From NCBI RefSeq assembly GCF_000092045.1, contig NC_007766.1:62001-126000 (forward strand): DNA of 64,000 nt, in the 5' to 3' direction. Below are positions 16,501 to 24,241 of the stretch, piece after piece. Both the position numbers and the translations under genes were made by a program. The DNA comes from Rhizobium etli CFN 42 (lineage in GTDB: Bacteria > Pseudomonadota > Alphaproteobacteria > Rhizobiales > Rhizobiaceae). Position 1 is the stretch's first letter. Every line of letters begins with the position of its first letter. A model generated the notes under the pieces. It did not search any database. It was not told where the DNA came from and saw only the letters and a list, made by a program, of their open reading frames with translations.

Positions 16501-17511
16501 CTCTTCGGCGAAGCCTCCTCCGACGTATTGTGGATCCGCGACGCGGAGACGCTGCAATGGGTTTATCTGACGCCGGCCTTCGAGACCATCTATGGTGTCG
16601 ACCGCGAGCAGGCGATGACCGGCAACAATTTCCGCAGCTGGGCGGAACTGATCATTCCCGAAGATCGAGAACAGGCGCTCTCGGAGATCGGCCGGGTGCG
16701 GGAGGGCGAGCGCGTCGAATTCGAGTACCGCATCAGACGCGCCTCTGACCACGAGATCCGCTGGCTGCGGAATGCCGATTTCCCGCTTTTCGGCGAGGAA
16801 GGAAACGTCAAGCAGATCGGCGGTATCGGCCGCGATATCACCGAGGAAAAAGCCTCCGCCGAGCGGATGAAGGTTCTCGTCGCCGAGCTTCAGCACCGCA
16901 CGCGCAACCTGATGGCCGTCGTCCGGTCTATGGCCGAGAAGACCATGCGCACCAGCACCGATCTGGCCGACTTCCACGAAAGGTTCCGGGACCGTCTGGA
17001 CGTGCTGGCTCGAGTACAGGGTCTTTTGTCGCGGCTGCAGGAAGGCGATCGCATCACCTTCGACCAGCTCATCCGCTCGGAACTGGCCGCACATGGCATG
17101 CTGGAAGGCGAAAACAGCCGGATAAGCCTGCAAGGTCCTGATGGCGTCAGGCTTCGTTCCACCACCGTGCAGACCATGGCATTGGCCATGCACGAACTCG
17201 GCACCAACGCAGTCAAATATGGAGCGCTCAGCCAGGCCCGAGCGCATCTGGCCATCACCTGGCGCGTCGAGCAATCCGGCGAAGGCGGCAAGCCATGGCT
17301 GCATGTCGACTGGCAGGAAAGCGGGGTGAAGATGCCAGCCGCGGATTCCGGGCTGCAAGGGGGTGGTCAGGGTCGCGAACTGATAGAGCGAGCGCTCCCT
17401 TATCAGCTTGATGCGAAGACCTCCTACGTTCTCGGTGAGGACGGGGTTCATTGCACGATCGCAATTCCGGTTTCTCTCAGTAATCTGATCGAGGCCGAAG
17501 CCTATGGCTGA
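13537..17511 (+). CDS. CheB(dead)-CheR-PAS-HWE hybrid histidine kinase (1324 aa)
   Basis: Order of domains: a CheB-like part (about 20-205), a CheR methyltransferase (about 225-490, SAM motif VWVLGCATGEEAYSIA, plus SCRNLLIYLD), and a coiled coil at about 670-730 built of repeated NEEL heptads. Several PAS domains follow (about 745-1105). The HWE kinase has the likely phosphorylated His near 1120 in ELQHRTRNLMAVV and N box HELGTNAVKYG near 1218. In the CheB part the catalytic Ser and His are replaced (GIAVCAQS; VAVRQEG) while LRGLESDGTAG keeps the Asp. No membrane segment. The downstream receiver overlaps by 8 bases and is the probable partner. Confidence 0.93.
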   Translation: MMAYDEQESMEQQATAPDPGRYEQPVVIVGIAVCAQSVSSLEQIFSQIDVDLGASYLVAVRQEGVDATAVLDMLGRQDRLAVTVAVDRERILPNHVYIAGSDDMMTLEDGHIRIRPASEPIGHRGTIDTMLISLAEHAQERAIAVVLRGLESDGTAGVAATKKFGGLSIVEAGEGTDGSTEEGGGALAIADLRLPAQGIATHIALYAGNVTEEEDAGLDDERPSVLEAQITQIATILRNVTSHDFHGYKRGTFTRRVQRRMQVLQIASIEAYIERLRASRDEVQNLFQDLLIGVTQFFRDPAEFEALEREIPRLFEGKEPGDQLRVWVLGCATGEEAYSIAMLLREHMATMDYPPDVQIFATDLDARALGIARGGRYSAAITSQVPPERLARWFVREGDTYCVVKELREMCIFSPHNIVKDAPFSRIDILSCRNLLIYLDSELQNRVIPIFHFALRPSGILFLGSSENVTRHAKLFAPVDRKNRLFRRLETATRIIPDFPLSPRPRSPDHPLSAPAPMLQTGRLSATISRQAEVVAERFAPAYVVVDSHYDVLHFSGRTGRYLEPASGTATLNLLSLAHRDLRLDMRSALQRATTEAVKVEVPRVLLRQDDRTYAVNIIVEPLGSGDVTSLIVLFQDAGQVAEGTAPDGGRLTSEEHVQRLETDLRVTRDRLQATIEELESTNEELKSSNEEYQSINEELQSANEEMETSKEELQSVNEELQTVNGELAHRVTELDRTNSDLKNLLEATQIATVFLDNDLRVRSFTPAATEIFHLLDTDVGRPLDHVVSRVAYPELLDDVRLVLRTLVPTDRKVSDPTNNRHYAARALPYRSVDNYISGAVVTFTDLTATYEAEVALRRSEERLQRVLETDAVGVIFLNRDGVIFDANEVFLKMSGYTRSQMERGELHWRRLTPEEHHAESEAQMEALKETGKIGPYEKEYFLADGTRRWMLFAGRDLGDGTVAEFCIDISARKQAQAALRQGEEQFRLFGEASSDVLWIRDAETLQWVYLTPAFETIYGVDREQAMTGNNFRSWAELIIPEDREQALSEIGRVREGERVEFEYRIRRASDHEIRWLRNADFPLFGEEGNVKQIGGIGRDITEEKASAERMKVLVAELQHRTRNLMAVVRSMAEKTMRTSTDLADFHERFRDRLDVLARVQGLLSRLQEGDRITFDQLIRSELAAHGMLEGENSRISLQGPDGVRLRSTTVQTMALAMHELGTNAVKYGALSQARAHLAITWRVEQSGEGGKPWLHVDWQESGVKMPAADSGLQGGGQGRELIERALPYQLDAKTSYVLGEDGVHCTIAIPVSLSNLIEAEAYG

Positions 17512-17887
17512 AGGGCTGCTGCGCGGACGCCGCGTGCTCGTCGTCGAGGACGAGTTCATGTTGGCGGAGGACATGTCCCAGCAACTGGCGGAGGCGGGTG
17601 CGCTCGTGCTCGGACCGGCGCAATCTCTCGAGCGCGCATTCGAGCTGCTGACCGCAGCCGATGCCCTCGACGCGGCGGTTTTGGACGTCAATCTTCATGG
17701 AAAGCAGGTGTATCCGATTGCCGACACGCTTCTGGAGCGCCATGTTCCTTTCGTGTTCACCACCGGCTACGACGCCTCCGCGTTACCGGCGAGGTTCAAG
17801 TCGATGAGCTGCTATGCCAAGCCCGTCGACATGTCGCGGCTGATAGAAACGCTGCAAGCGGCAATCACCGCCGCACACCAGGCATAA
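17504..17887 (+). CDS. Receiver-domain partner of the HWE kinase (127 aa)
   Basis: Starts 8 bases inside the kinase gene, so translation is coupled. Receiver motifs: VLVVEDEFMLAED, Asp61 in AAVLDVNLHG, FVFTTGYDAS, and Lys in CYAKPVDM. No output domain. Overlap with the kinase gene makes this its most likely phosphotransfer target. Related closely to the receivers at 11511 and 11942. Confidence 0.9.
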   Translation: MAEGLLRGRRVLVVEDEFMLAEDMSQQLAEAGALVLGPAQSLERAFELLTAADALDAAVLDVNLHGKQVYPIADTLLERHVPFVFTTGYDASALPARFKSMSCYAKPVDMSRLIETLQAAITAAHQA

Positions 17888-17901
17888 TCCCATGTCCACT
17901 G

Positions 17902-17928
17902 TCGGCGGACAAATTGCCGGTCCGTCGA
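17902..17928. terminator. Candidate bidirectional hairpin between convergent genes
   Basis: TCGGCGGAC (17902-17910) pairs with GTCCGTCGA (17920-17928), one G-T pair, 9-base loop. It sits in the 72-base gap between convergent genes. There is no T-run, so intrinsic termination is uncertain. Confidence 0.3.
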
Positions 17929-17959
17929 TTGGCGCTGCAAAGGTCGGGCTCCGCTTGCC

Positions 17960-18190
17960 TCATGTCTCTCTTGCCAACGCAAGAAGCTCGGCCTTGAGCC
18001 TGTCAAGGTGAGCAACATGCATGATCTGAGACTCTTCGAAATTCATCAGAAGCCGCTTCGCTTCCGTGACGTCGGCGCCACGGTCGATCAGCTCGGCCAG
18101 GATCTCACGCTGCCGAGCCAGGTGCAGTTCTCCCGTAGCGACATGCTCACGCGCCTGCTGCAAATGTTTCTCCACCATTGTCCGGTCCAT
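17960..18190 (-). CDS. Small coiled-coil-like hypothetical protein (76 aa)
   Basis: Preceded by a strong GGAGGAAAGGAGG ribosome site, so it is probably well expressed. The sequence is almost wholly helical and charged (HLQQAREHVATGELHLARQ, then EILAELIDRGADVTEAKRLL and HVAHLDRLKAELLAL), which suggests a helical hairpin or coiled coil. A family of such small proteins is common in rhizobia. No function known. Confidence 0.75.
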   Translation of the reverse strand: MDRTMVEKHLQQAREHVATGELHLARQREILAELIDRGADVTEAKRLLMNFEESQIMHVAHLDRLKAELLALARET

Positions 18191-18414
18191 GTGGACCTCC
18201 TTTCCTCCCGCGGCAGATCATGCGCCTAATATTGACCTGAGGAAACGGTAATTGCTGGTCGTTGGAAGCAAGCGATGTTTTTCCGATGCGACCGATGTCC
18301 TGAATCGGCGATAAGGTTCGCAAAGAGGAGCGGGATACCGCACGGAAACAAAACGGCGCCTTTGTTGTTACTGATAGGGACGCGCAGGAAAGTAGCCGGA
18401 ACGGGAGCAAGACG

Positions 18415-18615
18415 ATGGACACAGCAACTCATTGGGCGCTTCTCCTCGGCATATTGACGTTGGCGAGTTGGTTAGCCGGAGGCTTCGCCGCCGTACTTGG
18501 AAACGTGGAACTTGGCCATCACGGGCAAAAGGCAGCCGAATATCTGACGTTCGGTCTGAGCGTCACCGGCTTCATCTCGGCCGTCGCGATGATATTGATG
18601 CTGGTGATCCGATGA
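18415..18615 (+). CDS. Small two-helix membrane protein (66 aa)
   Basis: ATG preceded by GGGAGC. Two hydrophobic helices (about 8-28 and 43-65) joined by a short polar loop NVELGHHGQKAAEYL. Unrecognised. The 224 bases before it (18191-18414) carry no other gene that can be supported. Confidence 0.6.
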   Translation: MDTATHWALLLGILTLASWLAGGFAAVLGNVELGHHGQKAAEYLTFGLSVTGFISAVAMILMLVIR

Positions 18616-18724
18616 CCTCAATCACCCGAAAGGCCATAGAGCCGACCTTCCCGCTCGCCAATTATCTTGACTCCGGGCGGGATGATCGTTCGGGAGAAGG
18701 AGCTCTGATCGATCTGCCGATCCA

Positions 18725-20023
18725 CTACCCCTGGCGTCGCGCGGCGGTCTGCCCGGTGGCGACAGGCGGACGACGAAAGACCGAGACCTGGTTGCGTCCG
18801 GCTTCCTTGGCGCGATAAAGCGCCATGTCGGCTTCGTGCTGGAGATTTGCCAGTGAAACACCGGTGTCGGCCCTAGACTTGAACGCCACGCCGACGCTCA
18901 GCGTCACCGAGGGGCCCACGCTGGAGGCCGGGTTCGGCAGGGCGGCTGCTTCCACGCTCTCGCGTATTCGCCTGGCGACCGCGACGGCCTCTTCTTCATC
19001 GACATCAGGAAGAACGACGAGAAACTCCTCGCCGCCATGTCGCGAGACGAGATCGCGATCGGCGCGCACGCAGCTCTGGATGATGCCGGCAACCTTGACG
19101 AGGCAGCGATCGCCTTCGCCATGTCCGAGCTTGTCGTTCAGCCCCTTGAAGTGGTCGATGTCGCACATCAGCATGGCGACGATGCCGGTTTCACGGCCGT
19201 GGCGCCAGAGACTCTCGAGCGTTTCCATCATCCAACGGCGGTTGGCGATCCCGGTGAGCGGGTCGGTTCTGGCCAGCCGCTCCAATCGGGCGTTCGCGTC
19301 GGCAAGCTCCGCGACACGGCGCTGATCCCTGCAGTCCAAAAGAAATGTCTTTTGCGCCAGGATGTTCATCGTTCGCCTGGCGACCACCGTCGCGATGATC
19401 CCACAGGAGAAGAACAGGGTCGCGGCGACGACACTGCCCGCTTCCAAGAGCGGGTTGTGCCATTGAAGGATGAGGTAGAGACAAAGGGCATAACAGGCGA
19501 TTGCGATCGTCCAGGCCAGCGGCACGCTGAAAATGGTGATTGCGCTCGTCGCGACGAACAACATGATGCTCAGATGCCGCTCGTAAAATTCGCCGCCGGC
19601 AAAAACGCCGACAAGCCCGACCGAGAGGAGAATAAGGAACATTCCTAGAAGCAGCGACGCCCGCTGAACGGCCGCCGGGCGCGGCTTATTCCAAACGACA
19701 GCCGTCAAAATTGCCGCCGGCGGCAAAAGGCAGGCGGGAGCAATCATCGACAGCACGACCTGTCTCGGAAGCAGGGCGGCGTTCAGCGCCAGCGTCAGGA
19801 CATCGACAAATGCGACCCAAATCATCCAGGAACGGATGACCTTCGCCGTCTGCCGCCATAACCTTTCGTCAAAACGGCGGCGCAGCTCGCCCGTCAGGCG
19901 GATATCGCGGGTTCGGCCCGATAAAAGACGTTCGACCTCATCCGCCATTGCGCCAGTCAACGGCCGTGGCGGCACAGACCCGGCTGGAGAGGTTTCAGAG
20001 GAAGTGCTTTTGGCATCTCTCAT
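18725..20023 (-). CDS. Membrane diguanylate cyclase (GGDEF) without a canonical I-site
   Basis: Start taken at ATG 20023 (432 aa); a TTG 36 bases upstream is possible. An N-terminal cytosolic segment is followed by about six hydrophobic helices (about residues 60-230), then a short coiled linker (RVAELADANARLERLARTD) and the GGDEF domain (TDPLTGIANRR, CDIDHFKGLND, active site GGEEF). The product is c-di-GMP. The position of the inhibitory RxxD motif, five residues before GGEEF, reads ADRD, so the Arg is missing and feedback inhibition may be lost. No EAL domain. Confidence 0.92.
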   Translation of the reverse strand: MRDAKSTSSETSPAGSVPPRPLTGAMADEVERLLSGRTRDIRLTGELRRRFDERLWRQTAKVIRSWMIWVAFVDVLTLALNAALLPRQVVLSMIAPACLLPPAAILTAVVWNKPRPAAVQRASLLLGMFLILLSVGLVGVFAGGEFYERHLSIMLFVATSAITIFSVPLAWTIAIACYALCLYLILQWHNPLLEAGSVVAATLFFSCGIIATVVARRTMNILAQKTFLLDCRDQRRVAELADANARLERLARTDPLTGIANRRWMMETLESLWRHGRETGIVAMLMCDIDHFKGLNDKLGHGEGDRCLVKVAGIIQSCVRADRDLVSRHGGEEFLVVLPDVDEEEAVAVARRIRESVEAAALPNPASSVGPSVTLSVGVAFKSRADTGVSLANLQHEADMALYRAKEAGRNQVSVFRRPPVATGQTAARRQG

Positions 20024-20175
20024 CTTTGATTTAACTAGCCGCGATGCAGCGCTCGGCAAGGCTTACGCAACCGCATCGGGATTCGTATGTTGATATTTTG
20101 TAAACAAGATTGCGCGCGCGGTCTGGGCCGGATCGTCTCGATCATGCTACCAACCCTTTTCCGAGAGGGGACAGT

Positions 20176-21849
20176 ATGAGACTCAAACTGGTTGCAGTTG
20201 CGGTCGCGGCGCTGGCGCCGGTGGTTGCAATGCTCTTCTACAACGAAGTCGCGCTCCGCCACCAGCGCAACGAGGAGGTGCGCACCTCGGCTGCACAGGC
20301 GGCGAGGCAAGCCTCGTCGGAAGTCGAACGGATCATAGAGGGCCTGCACGCCCTTCTCGTCTCCGTGTCCTCGATGCCGTCCGTCAGGCACCTCGACGTC
20401 CAGGCTTGCAACGACGCGCTGAAATCGGTTGCCGAAAACATTCCCAACATCCGCACCATCTTCGTCGCCGGGCTCGATGGGCGGCCGATCTGCGGAAGCA
20501 TGGCTTTCCCGAAGGGCGTGGTCTTTTCCGACCGCGATTATTTCCAGCAGACTTTGGAGACCAAAGACTTTTCCGTCGGTACCTATACGCAGAGCCGCCT
20601 TTCCGACCGCCCGGTGCTGCCGCTCGCGATACCCCTGATGGAAGGCGATACCATCAAGGCCATCATCGTCAGCGGAATCCGGCTTGACTGGCTGCAGAAC
20701 CGCATCACCGAGCGCGGGGTTGCTCCCGGCAATGAGGTGACCATCGCCGATGGCAAGGGAACCATCGTCGCGCACGTCCCCTCTCCCGATCAGTTCGTCG
20801 GTACGATCTTGCCCGAGGAATACCAGCGGCTGATCCACGCCGAACAGCCTGATGTAATCGAGATCACCAGCCAGGACGGAACAGCGCGCATCCTCGGTTA
20901 CCGCCCGATAGCCTTGCCTTCCAGTCCCCTCTATGTCAGCGCCGGCTTTTCGAAAACGGAGGTCTTCGCGCCGATCGATCGGGCGACGCTGATGAATACG
21001 CTCGCCATCATCGGCGGTGCGCTTTTCGCCTTCGTCGCCGCGATCTTTATCGGCAACCGCTTCATCCTGATGCCGATCTCCAGGATCGCAGATGTGATGG
21101 AAAGTTGGCGCAGCGGTCAGACGACAGCGCGGACCGGCATGAAGGGACCGGACGAGCTGGGGCTCGTCGGCGCAACCTTCGATCGGCTGCTCGACGAACT
21201 CGAAGAGCGCAGGCGCCAAAATCAGAAGGCGGAGGAGGAGCGGAGCCTGCTCGTCGGCGAGCTGGCGCATCGCGTCAAGAATGGCTTCACGCTCGTGCAG
21301 GCGATTGCCAGACAAACCTTCTCGCGGTCCGATCCGGAGAGATACAGTTCCTTTGCCGAGAGGCTCGCAGCCCTCGCCGGTACCTATGACCTCATCCTGT
21401 CTCGGGAGGGGTTGGCTTCACCCATTCGGGATATCCTCTCCGCAGCGCTGCGGGCGCATGTCGCCTCGCAAGCCGATCGCATTCGTCTCGATGGGCCGGA
21501 CGTCGTTCTTCCGGCGGACACCGCCCTGCCGCTCTCGCTCGTGATTCATGAGCTGGCGACCAACGCAACCAAGTATGGAAGCCTCGGCAGCGAAAATGGA
21601 ACAGTCACCATCGAATGGAAACACGACGATGGACGTGTCCTCCTTCTGTGGACGGAAGCCGGTGGACCGCCGGTCTCGACGCCGACGAAAAAGGGCTTCG
21701 GCTCGGTGCTCATCGAACGTGCCTTCCCGTCGAAGGCGCAGGCGCGATTCCGCGTGGACTACCGCACCGAAGGCCTCATCTTCGAAGTAATATTTTCGAT
21801 CGGGGAACCGGTTGCCAAAGGCGAAGTTGACCCTCTGAGCCGGACGTAA
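20176..21849 (+). CDS. Membrane sensor histidine kinase (periplasmic sensor, HAMP, HWE/HisKA_2)
   Basis: Start at ATG 20176 after GAGAGGGG; 557 residues. A signal-anchor helix (4-24) is followed by a periplasmic PDC/Cache-like sensor of about 250 residues (DRDYFQQTLETKDFSVGTYT, IPLMEGDTIKAIIVSGI). A second membrane helix near 280-300 leads to a HAMP region (RISRIADVM-like), then a kinase helix with GELAHRVKNGFTLVQAIARQ. The ATPase N box is VIHELATNATKYGSL. Cache sensors usually bind small organic ligands. The receiver gene starts 16 bases downstream and is the likely partner. Confidence 0.92.
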   Translation: MRLKLVAVAVAALAPVVAMLFYNEVALRHQRNEEVRTSAAQAARQASSEVERIIEGLHALLVSVSSMPSVRHLDVQACNDALKSVAENIPNIRTIFVAGLDGRPICGSMAFPKGVVFSDRDYFQQTLETKDFSVGTYTQSRLSDRPVLPLAIPLMEGDTIKAIIVSGIRLDWLQNRITERGVAPGNEVTIADGKGTIVAHVPSPDQFVGTILPEEYQRLIHAEQPDVIEITSQDGTARILGYRPIALPSSPLYVSAGFSKTEVFAPIDRATLMNTLAIIGGALFAFVAAIFIGNRFILMPISRIADVMESWRSGQTTARTGMKGPDELGLVGATFDRLLDELEERRRQNQKAEEERSLLVGELAHRVKNGFTLVQAIARQTFSRSDPERYSSFAERLAALAGTYDLILSREGLASPIRDILSAALRAHVASQADRIRLDGPDVVLPADTALPLSLVIHELATNATKYGSLGSENGTVTIEWKHDDGRVLLLWTEAGGPPVSTPTKKGFGSVLIERAFPSKAQARFRVDYRTEGLIFEVIFSIGEPVAKGEVDPLSRT

Positions 21850-21865
21850 AGCATACGAGCTAGAG

Positions 21866-22222
21866 ATGAAAACCAAGGTTGTCGTGGTCGAGGACGAGGC
21901 TCTGCTGCTGATGACGGCGGTCGCCATCGTCGAGGAGGCAGGCTTTGAAGCGCTTGAGGCACGCAATGCCGACGAGGCGATCATGCTCTTCGAAAGAGTG
22001 CCCGGCATCCGGATCCTGTTTACAGATATCGACATGCCGGGCAGCATGGATGGCTTGATGCTCGCAAAGGCTGTCCGTGACCGCTGGCCGCCCGTCGAAA
22101 TCATCATCGTCTCCGGCATGAAGCAGCCGGACGCGGGCGCTTTGCCCGAGCGCGTCGTCTTCTTCTCCAAGCCCTACGATATCCGGCAGCTTACCAATGC
22201 GCTCGTCAGCATGGCCGCGTAG
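21866..22222 (+). CDS. Stand-alone receiver-domain response regulator (118 aa)
   Basis: CheY-like: VVVVEDEALLL, phosphoacceptor Asp54 in ILFTDIDMPGSMDG, IIIVSGM, and Lys in FFSKPYDIRQL. Unlike the other receivers in the window it has a DMPG loop, so it is from a different subfamily. Probably phosphorylated by the kinase encoded immediately upstream. Confidence 0.9.
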   Translation: MKTKVVVVEDEALLLMTAVAIVEEAGFEALEARNADEAIMLFERVPGIRILFTDIDMPGSMDGLMLAKAVRDRWPPVEIIIVSGMKQPDAGALPERVVFFSKPYDIRQLTNALVSMAA

Positions 22223-22324
22223 GACTTCGGCCCCGGCATAGGCTGCTCGACTGGAAATGACGCGCGATAATGCATCCTTTTGGAATCTCGCGCGTTTTGC
22301 CTGCTTCAACAGCAGGAGACCACC

Positions 22325-22510
22325 ATGTCCAAACGCGAACTCATCGACACAGGCACCGACAAGCGCTACGTCCGCCGCGACGATCAGGGTCGCTTCACCG
22401 AGTCAGCGGACGTCAGCCGCTCGCTCTCGGCAGACAAGCGGCGCAGGGCAAAAAATGATGCGAAGCCCGGAGAAGGCGACCGCGGCGACCGTCACGTCAA
22501 AAGGCACTGA
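22325..22510 (+). CDS. Small charged hypothetical protein (61 aa)
   Basis: ATG after CAGGAGA. Highly charged and hydrophilic (RYVRRDDQGRFTESADVSRS, then KRRRAKNDAK). Resembles the small KGG-like or stress-associated disordered proteins that are abundant in rhizobia, but without a firm family match. Monocistronic by position. Confidence 0.65.
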   Translation: MSKRELIDTGTDKRYVRRDDQGRFTESADVSRSLSADKRRRAKNDAKPGEGDRGDRHVKRH

Positions 22511-22549
22511 AACGAGCCGTCGCTCCGCTGAGTGCAGCGGCCCGACCGG

Positions 22550-23068
22550 CTATCGTTCTGCCATGGAAGGCCGCTGCAAATCGATGCGGCTGGTTACGAC
22601 CGGTTGGCCGGAAGCAGGGTCTTTGTCGACGGTCTGCAGTCGAAGCCTGTTCTGCCCGACCTTCTCGATCGTTAAAATTGCATCTCGATCGCCGTTGACC
22701 AGCCGCGCCCAGGTCACACGCAGGTTGAGGGCGGCGCCTTTCCTGCTCCCTGCAAGCTTCGACGGCAGCCCCGATGGTCCCACGTACTTGCCGGTATAAC
22801 GCTCTCCGGCGGCATTTACGGTCGCCGAGAAGGTCCTGGTGAAAACGGCAAGGCCGCGACACGTCCCATTCATCGAGACGGCAGATGCACCCGCATCAGA
22901 TCGCAGGGTGCAGGAGACCTTCAGATTCGCGCCGCCTATCTTGGTGAGCACCATTCCGGTTCCGCTCCACTCACCGGCCAAAGACTGGAGAAATCCTGCC
23001 TCCGACGCCGTTGACTCGGCCGGCAAGCAGGAGAGCGAGAGCAAAGTCGCGATCAGAGCAGCACGCAT
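22550..23068 (-). CDS. Secreted hypothetical protein (172 aa)
   Basis: Start chosen at MRAALIATLLSLSCLP behind GGGGGA. A short signal peptide is likely to be cleaved near STAS-EA. The mature part begins FLQSLAGEWSGTGMV and continues as beta strands with two Cys (VSCTLRSD, MNGTCRG) that could form a disulfide. The opening resembles small periplasmic lipocalin-like proteins with a GxWxG start. Function not known. Confidence 0.75.
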   Translation of the reverse strand: MRAALIATLLSLSCLPAESTASEAGFLQSLAGEWSGTGMVLTKIGGANLKVSCTLRSDAGASAVSMNGTCRGLAVFTRTFSATVNAAGERYTGKYVGPSGLPSKLAGSRKGAALNLRVTWARLVNGDRDAILTIEKVGQNRLRLQTVDKDPASGQPVVTSRIDLQRPSMAER

Positions 23069-23153
23069 GAAATCCCCCGGAGTTGCATGGCTTAACACAT
23101 GAGCGGAGCAGATTGTTCCCCGCCGCGGCACTCGTGCAACCATTGCCCGCGCC

Positions 23154-23699
23154 TCATTCGCTGTGTCGCCGCGATGCGGCGTCGATCTTCCGGAGCTTGA
23201 AGAAATAACGACGGGCATCGTCATCGACGCACATCATGCCAGCGACCTCGTCGCCTCCCGTCCTGCGGAAATAGTCGGCGATTGGCTGCCTGTCGTAGAT
23301 CATAGCGGCTGTGGTGAGGTTATCGACGGTCTGAAGCCTCAGCGACGCGGTTGTACCCCGCGCCCGGAGCGCCTTCTGCAGATAAGAGAACCAGTTCCGA
23401 GCGATCCGAGTGCGGCCGAACGGCGCCGCCTTGATGGCCAGGCTGATCGGGAAAATGCCGGGGTCGATCGCCACCAGCCGATCCGACCGCCACTGGAAGA
23501 GGAGGGCGTCGGCGCGCATGTCAGCGTGAAAGCGCTTGCCGAACCAGCCGAGGTTCTCGAGAACGCCGTCGAGCGGGTGATCCGATGGGATGCCCGCACC
23601 TCGCCACAGGCCGAGCATCTCGATCGGCTGGACCGGAGCCAGCGAAGAGAACCAGGCCGTCATTTCGTTCTGTCGCTTAGCGCTTTTCAGCGGCATCAT
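23154..23699 (-). CDS. GXWXG/DUF4334 domain protein (181 aa)
   Basis: N-terminal GXWXG-like segment (MLGLWRGAGIPSDHPLDG, LENLGWFGKRF) followed by the DUF4334 part (LQTVDNLTTAAMIYDRQP, ending with CVDDDARRYFFKLRK). This is the normal two-part arrangement and length. Possibly a small-molecule-binding fold. Its start overlaps the phosphoesterase stop by 4 bases, so the two are co-translated. Confidence 0.82.
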   Translation of the reverse strand: MMPLKSAKRQNEMTAWFSSLAPVQPIEMLGLWRGAGIPSDHPLDGVLENLGWFGKRFHADMRADALLFQWRSDRLVAIDPGIFPISLAIKAAPFGRTRIARNWFSYLQKALRARGTTASLRLQTVDNLTTAAMIYDRQPIADYFRRTGGDEVAGMMCVDDDARRYFFKLRKIDAASRRHSE

Positions 23700-24193
23700 G
23701 ACTCCGGCTTCGTTGACAACAGGGTTTGCAGCGACACCGGCCTGAGTCTCTGCGCATCGACGCCGACATCGTACTGGCGGGGCAGGGGCTTGAGGCGGCC
23801 ATGGGAATGTCCGTGCAGATTGATCGACTTCCTACCCATCTTGTTCCAGGTGCGGAATGGGTAATGGCACAGGATCAGCAGATGATCGTCCAGCGTCATC
23901 TCGCTGTAGTGCTGAACGCTTGCCCAGCCTGTCGCCTCGGTCGTCGTTGACGGATCATTATTTCCGATGATGAGGTGCTTCCGCCCGTTCAGCATCGAAA
24001 GGAGCTGGTCGCAGTCGCCACCGCGGAACGACATGAAATCGCCGAGATGCCAGATGTCGTCCTGCGCATCAACGATCTCGTTCCAGTTCCGGATCAGGGT
24101 CACGTCGTGGGACGCCATGTCGGGAAAGGGGCGTCGGTCGATGCGAAGGACGCGGGGATCTGCAAAGTGGGTATCGCCGGTAAAATAGATCAT
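23696..24193 (-). CDS. Calcineurin-like metallophosphoesterase (165 aa)
   Basis: All metal-binding motifs of a compact phosphoesterase are seen: GDTHF near the start, HLGDF, GNND, CHYP and HGHSHG. Short, single-domain and cytosolic, as for the YfcE-like or phage-type group. Substrate unknown. It is the first gene of a two-gene operon with the DUF4334 gene. Confidence 0.88.
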   Translation of the reverse strand: MIYFTGDTHFADPRVLRIDRRPFPDMASHDVTLIRNWNEIVDAQDDIWHLGDFMSFRGGDCDQLLSMLNGRKHLIIGNNDPSTTTEATGWASVQHYSEMTLDDHLLILCHYPFRTWNKMGRKSINLHGHSHGRLKPLPRQYDVGVDAQRLRPVSLQTLLSTKPES

Positions 24194-24241
24194 CTGACAG
24201 AGATGGCGCAGTCCGCCCGCTTGGGAAGCCGACGTGTTTGG

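Noticed and set aside
15073..17691. 872-residue open frame on the minus strand opposite the CheB/CheR kinase
   Set aside because: It is the antisense shadow of a high-GC coding gene; composition is Arg/Gly/Asp/His-rich and no motif is seen.
20035..21315. 426-residue minus-strand frame opposite the membrane kinase
   Set aside because: No ribosome site or motif; the plus strand carries a complete kinase with sensor, HAMP and ATPase motifs.
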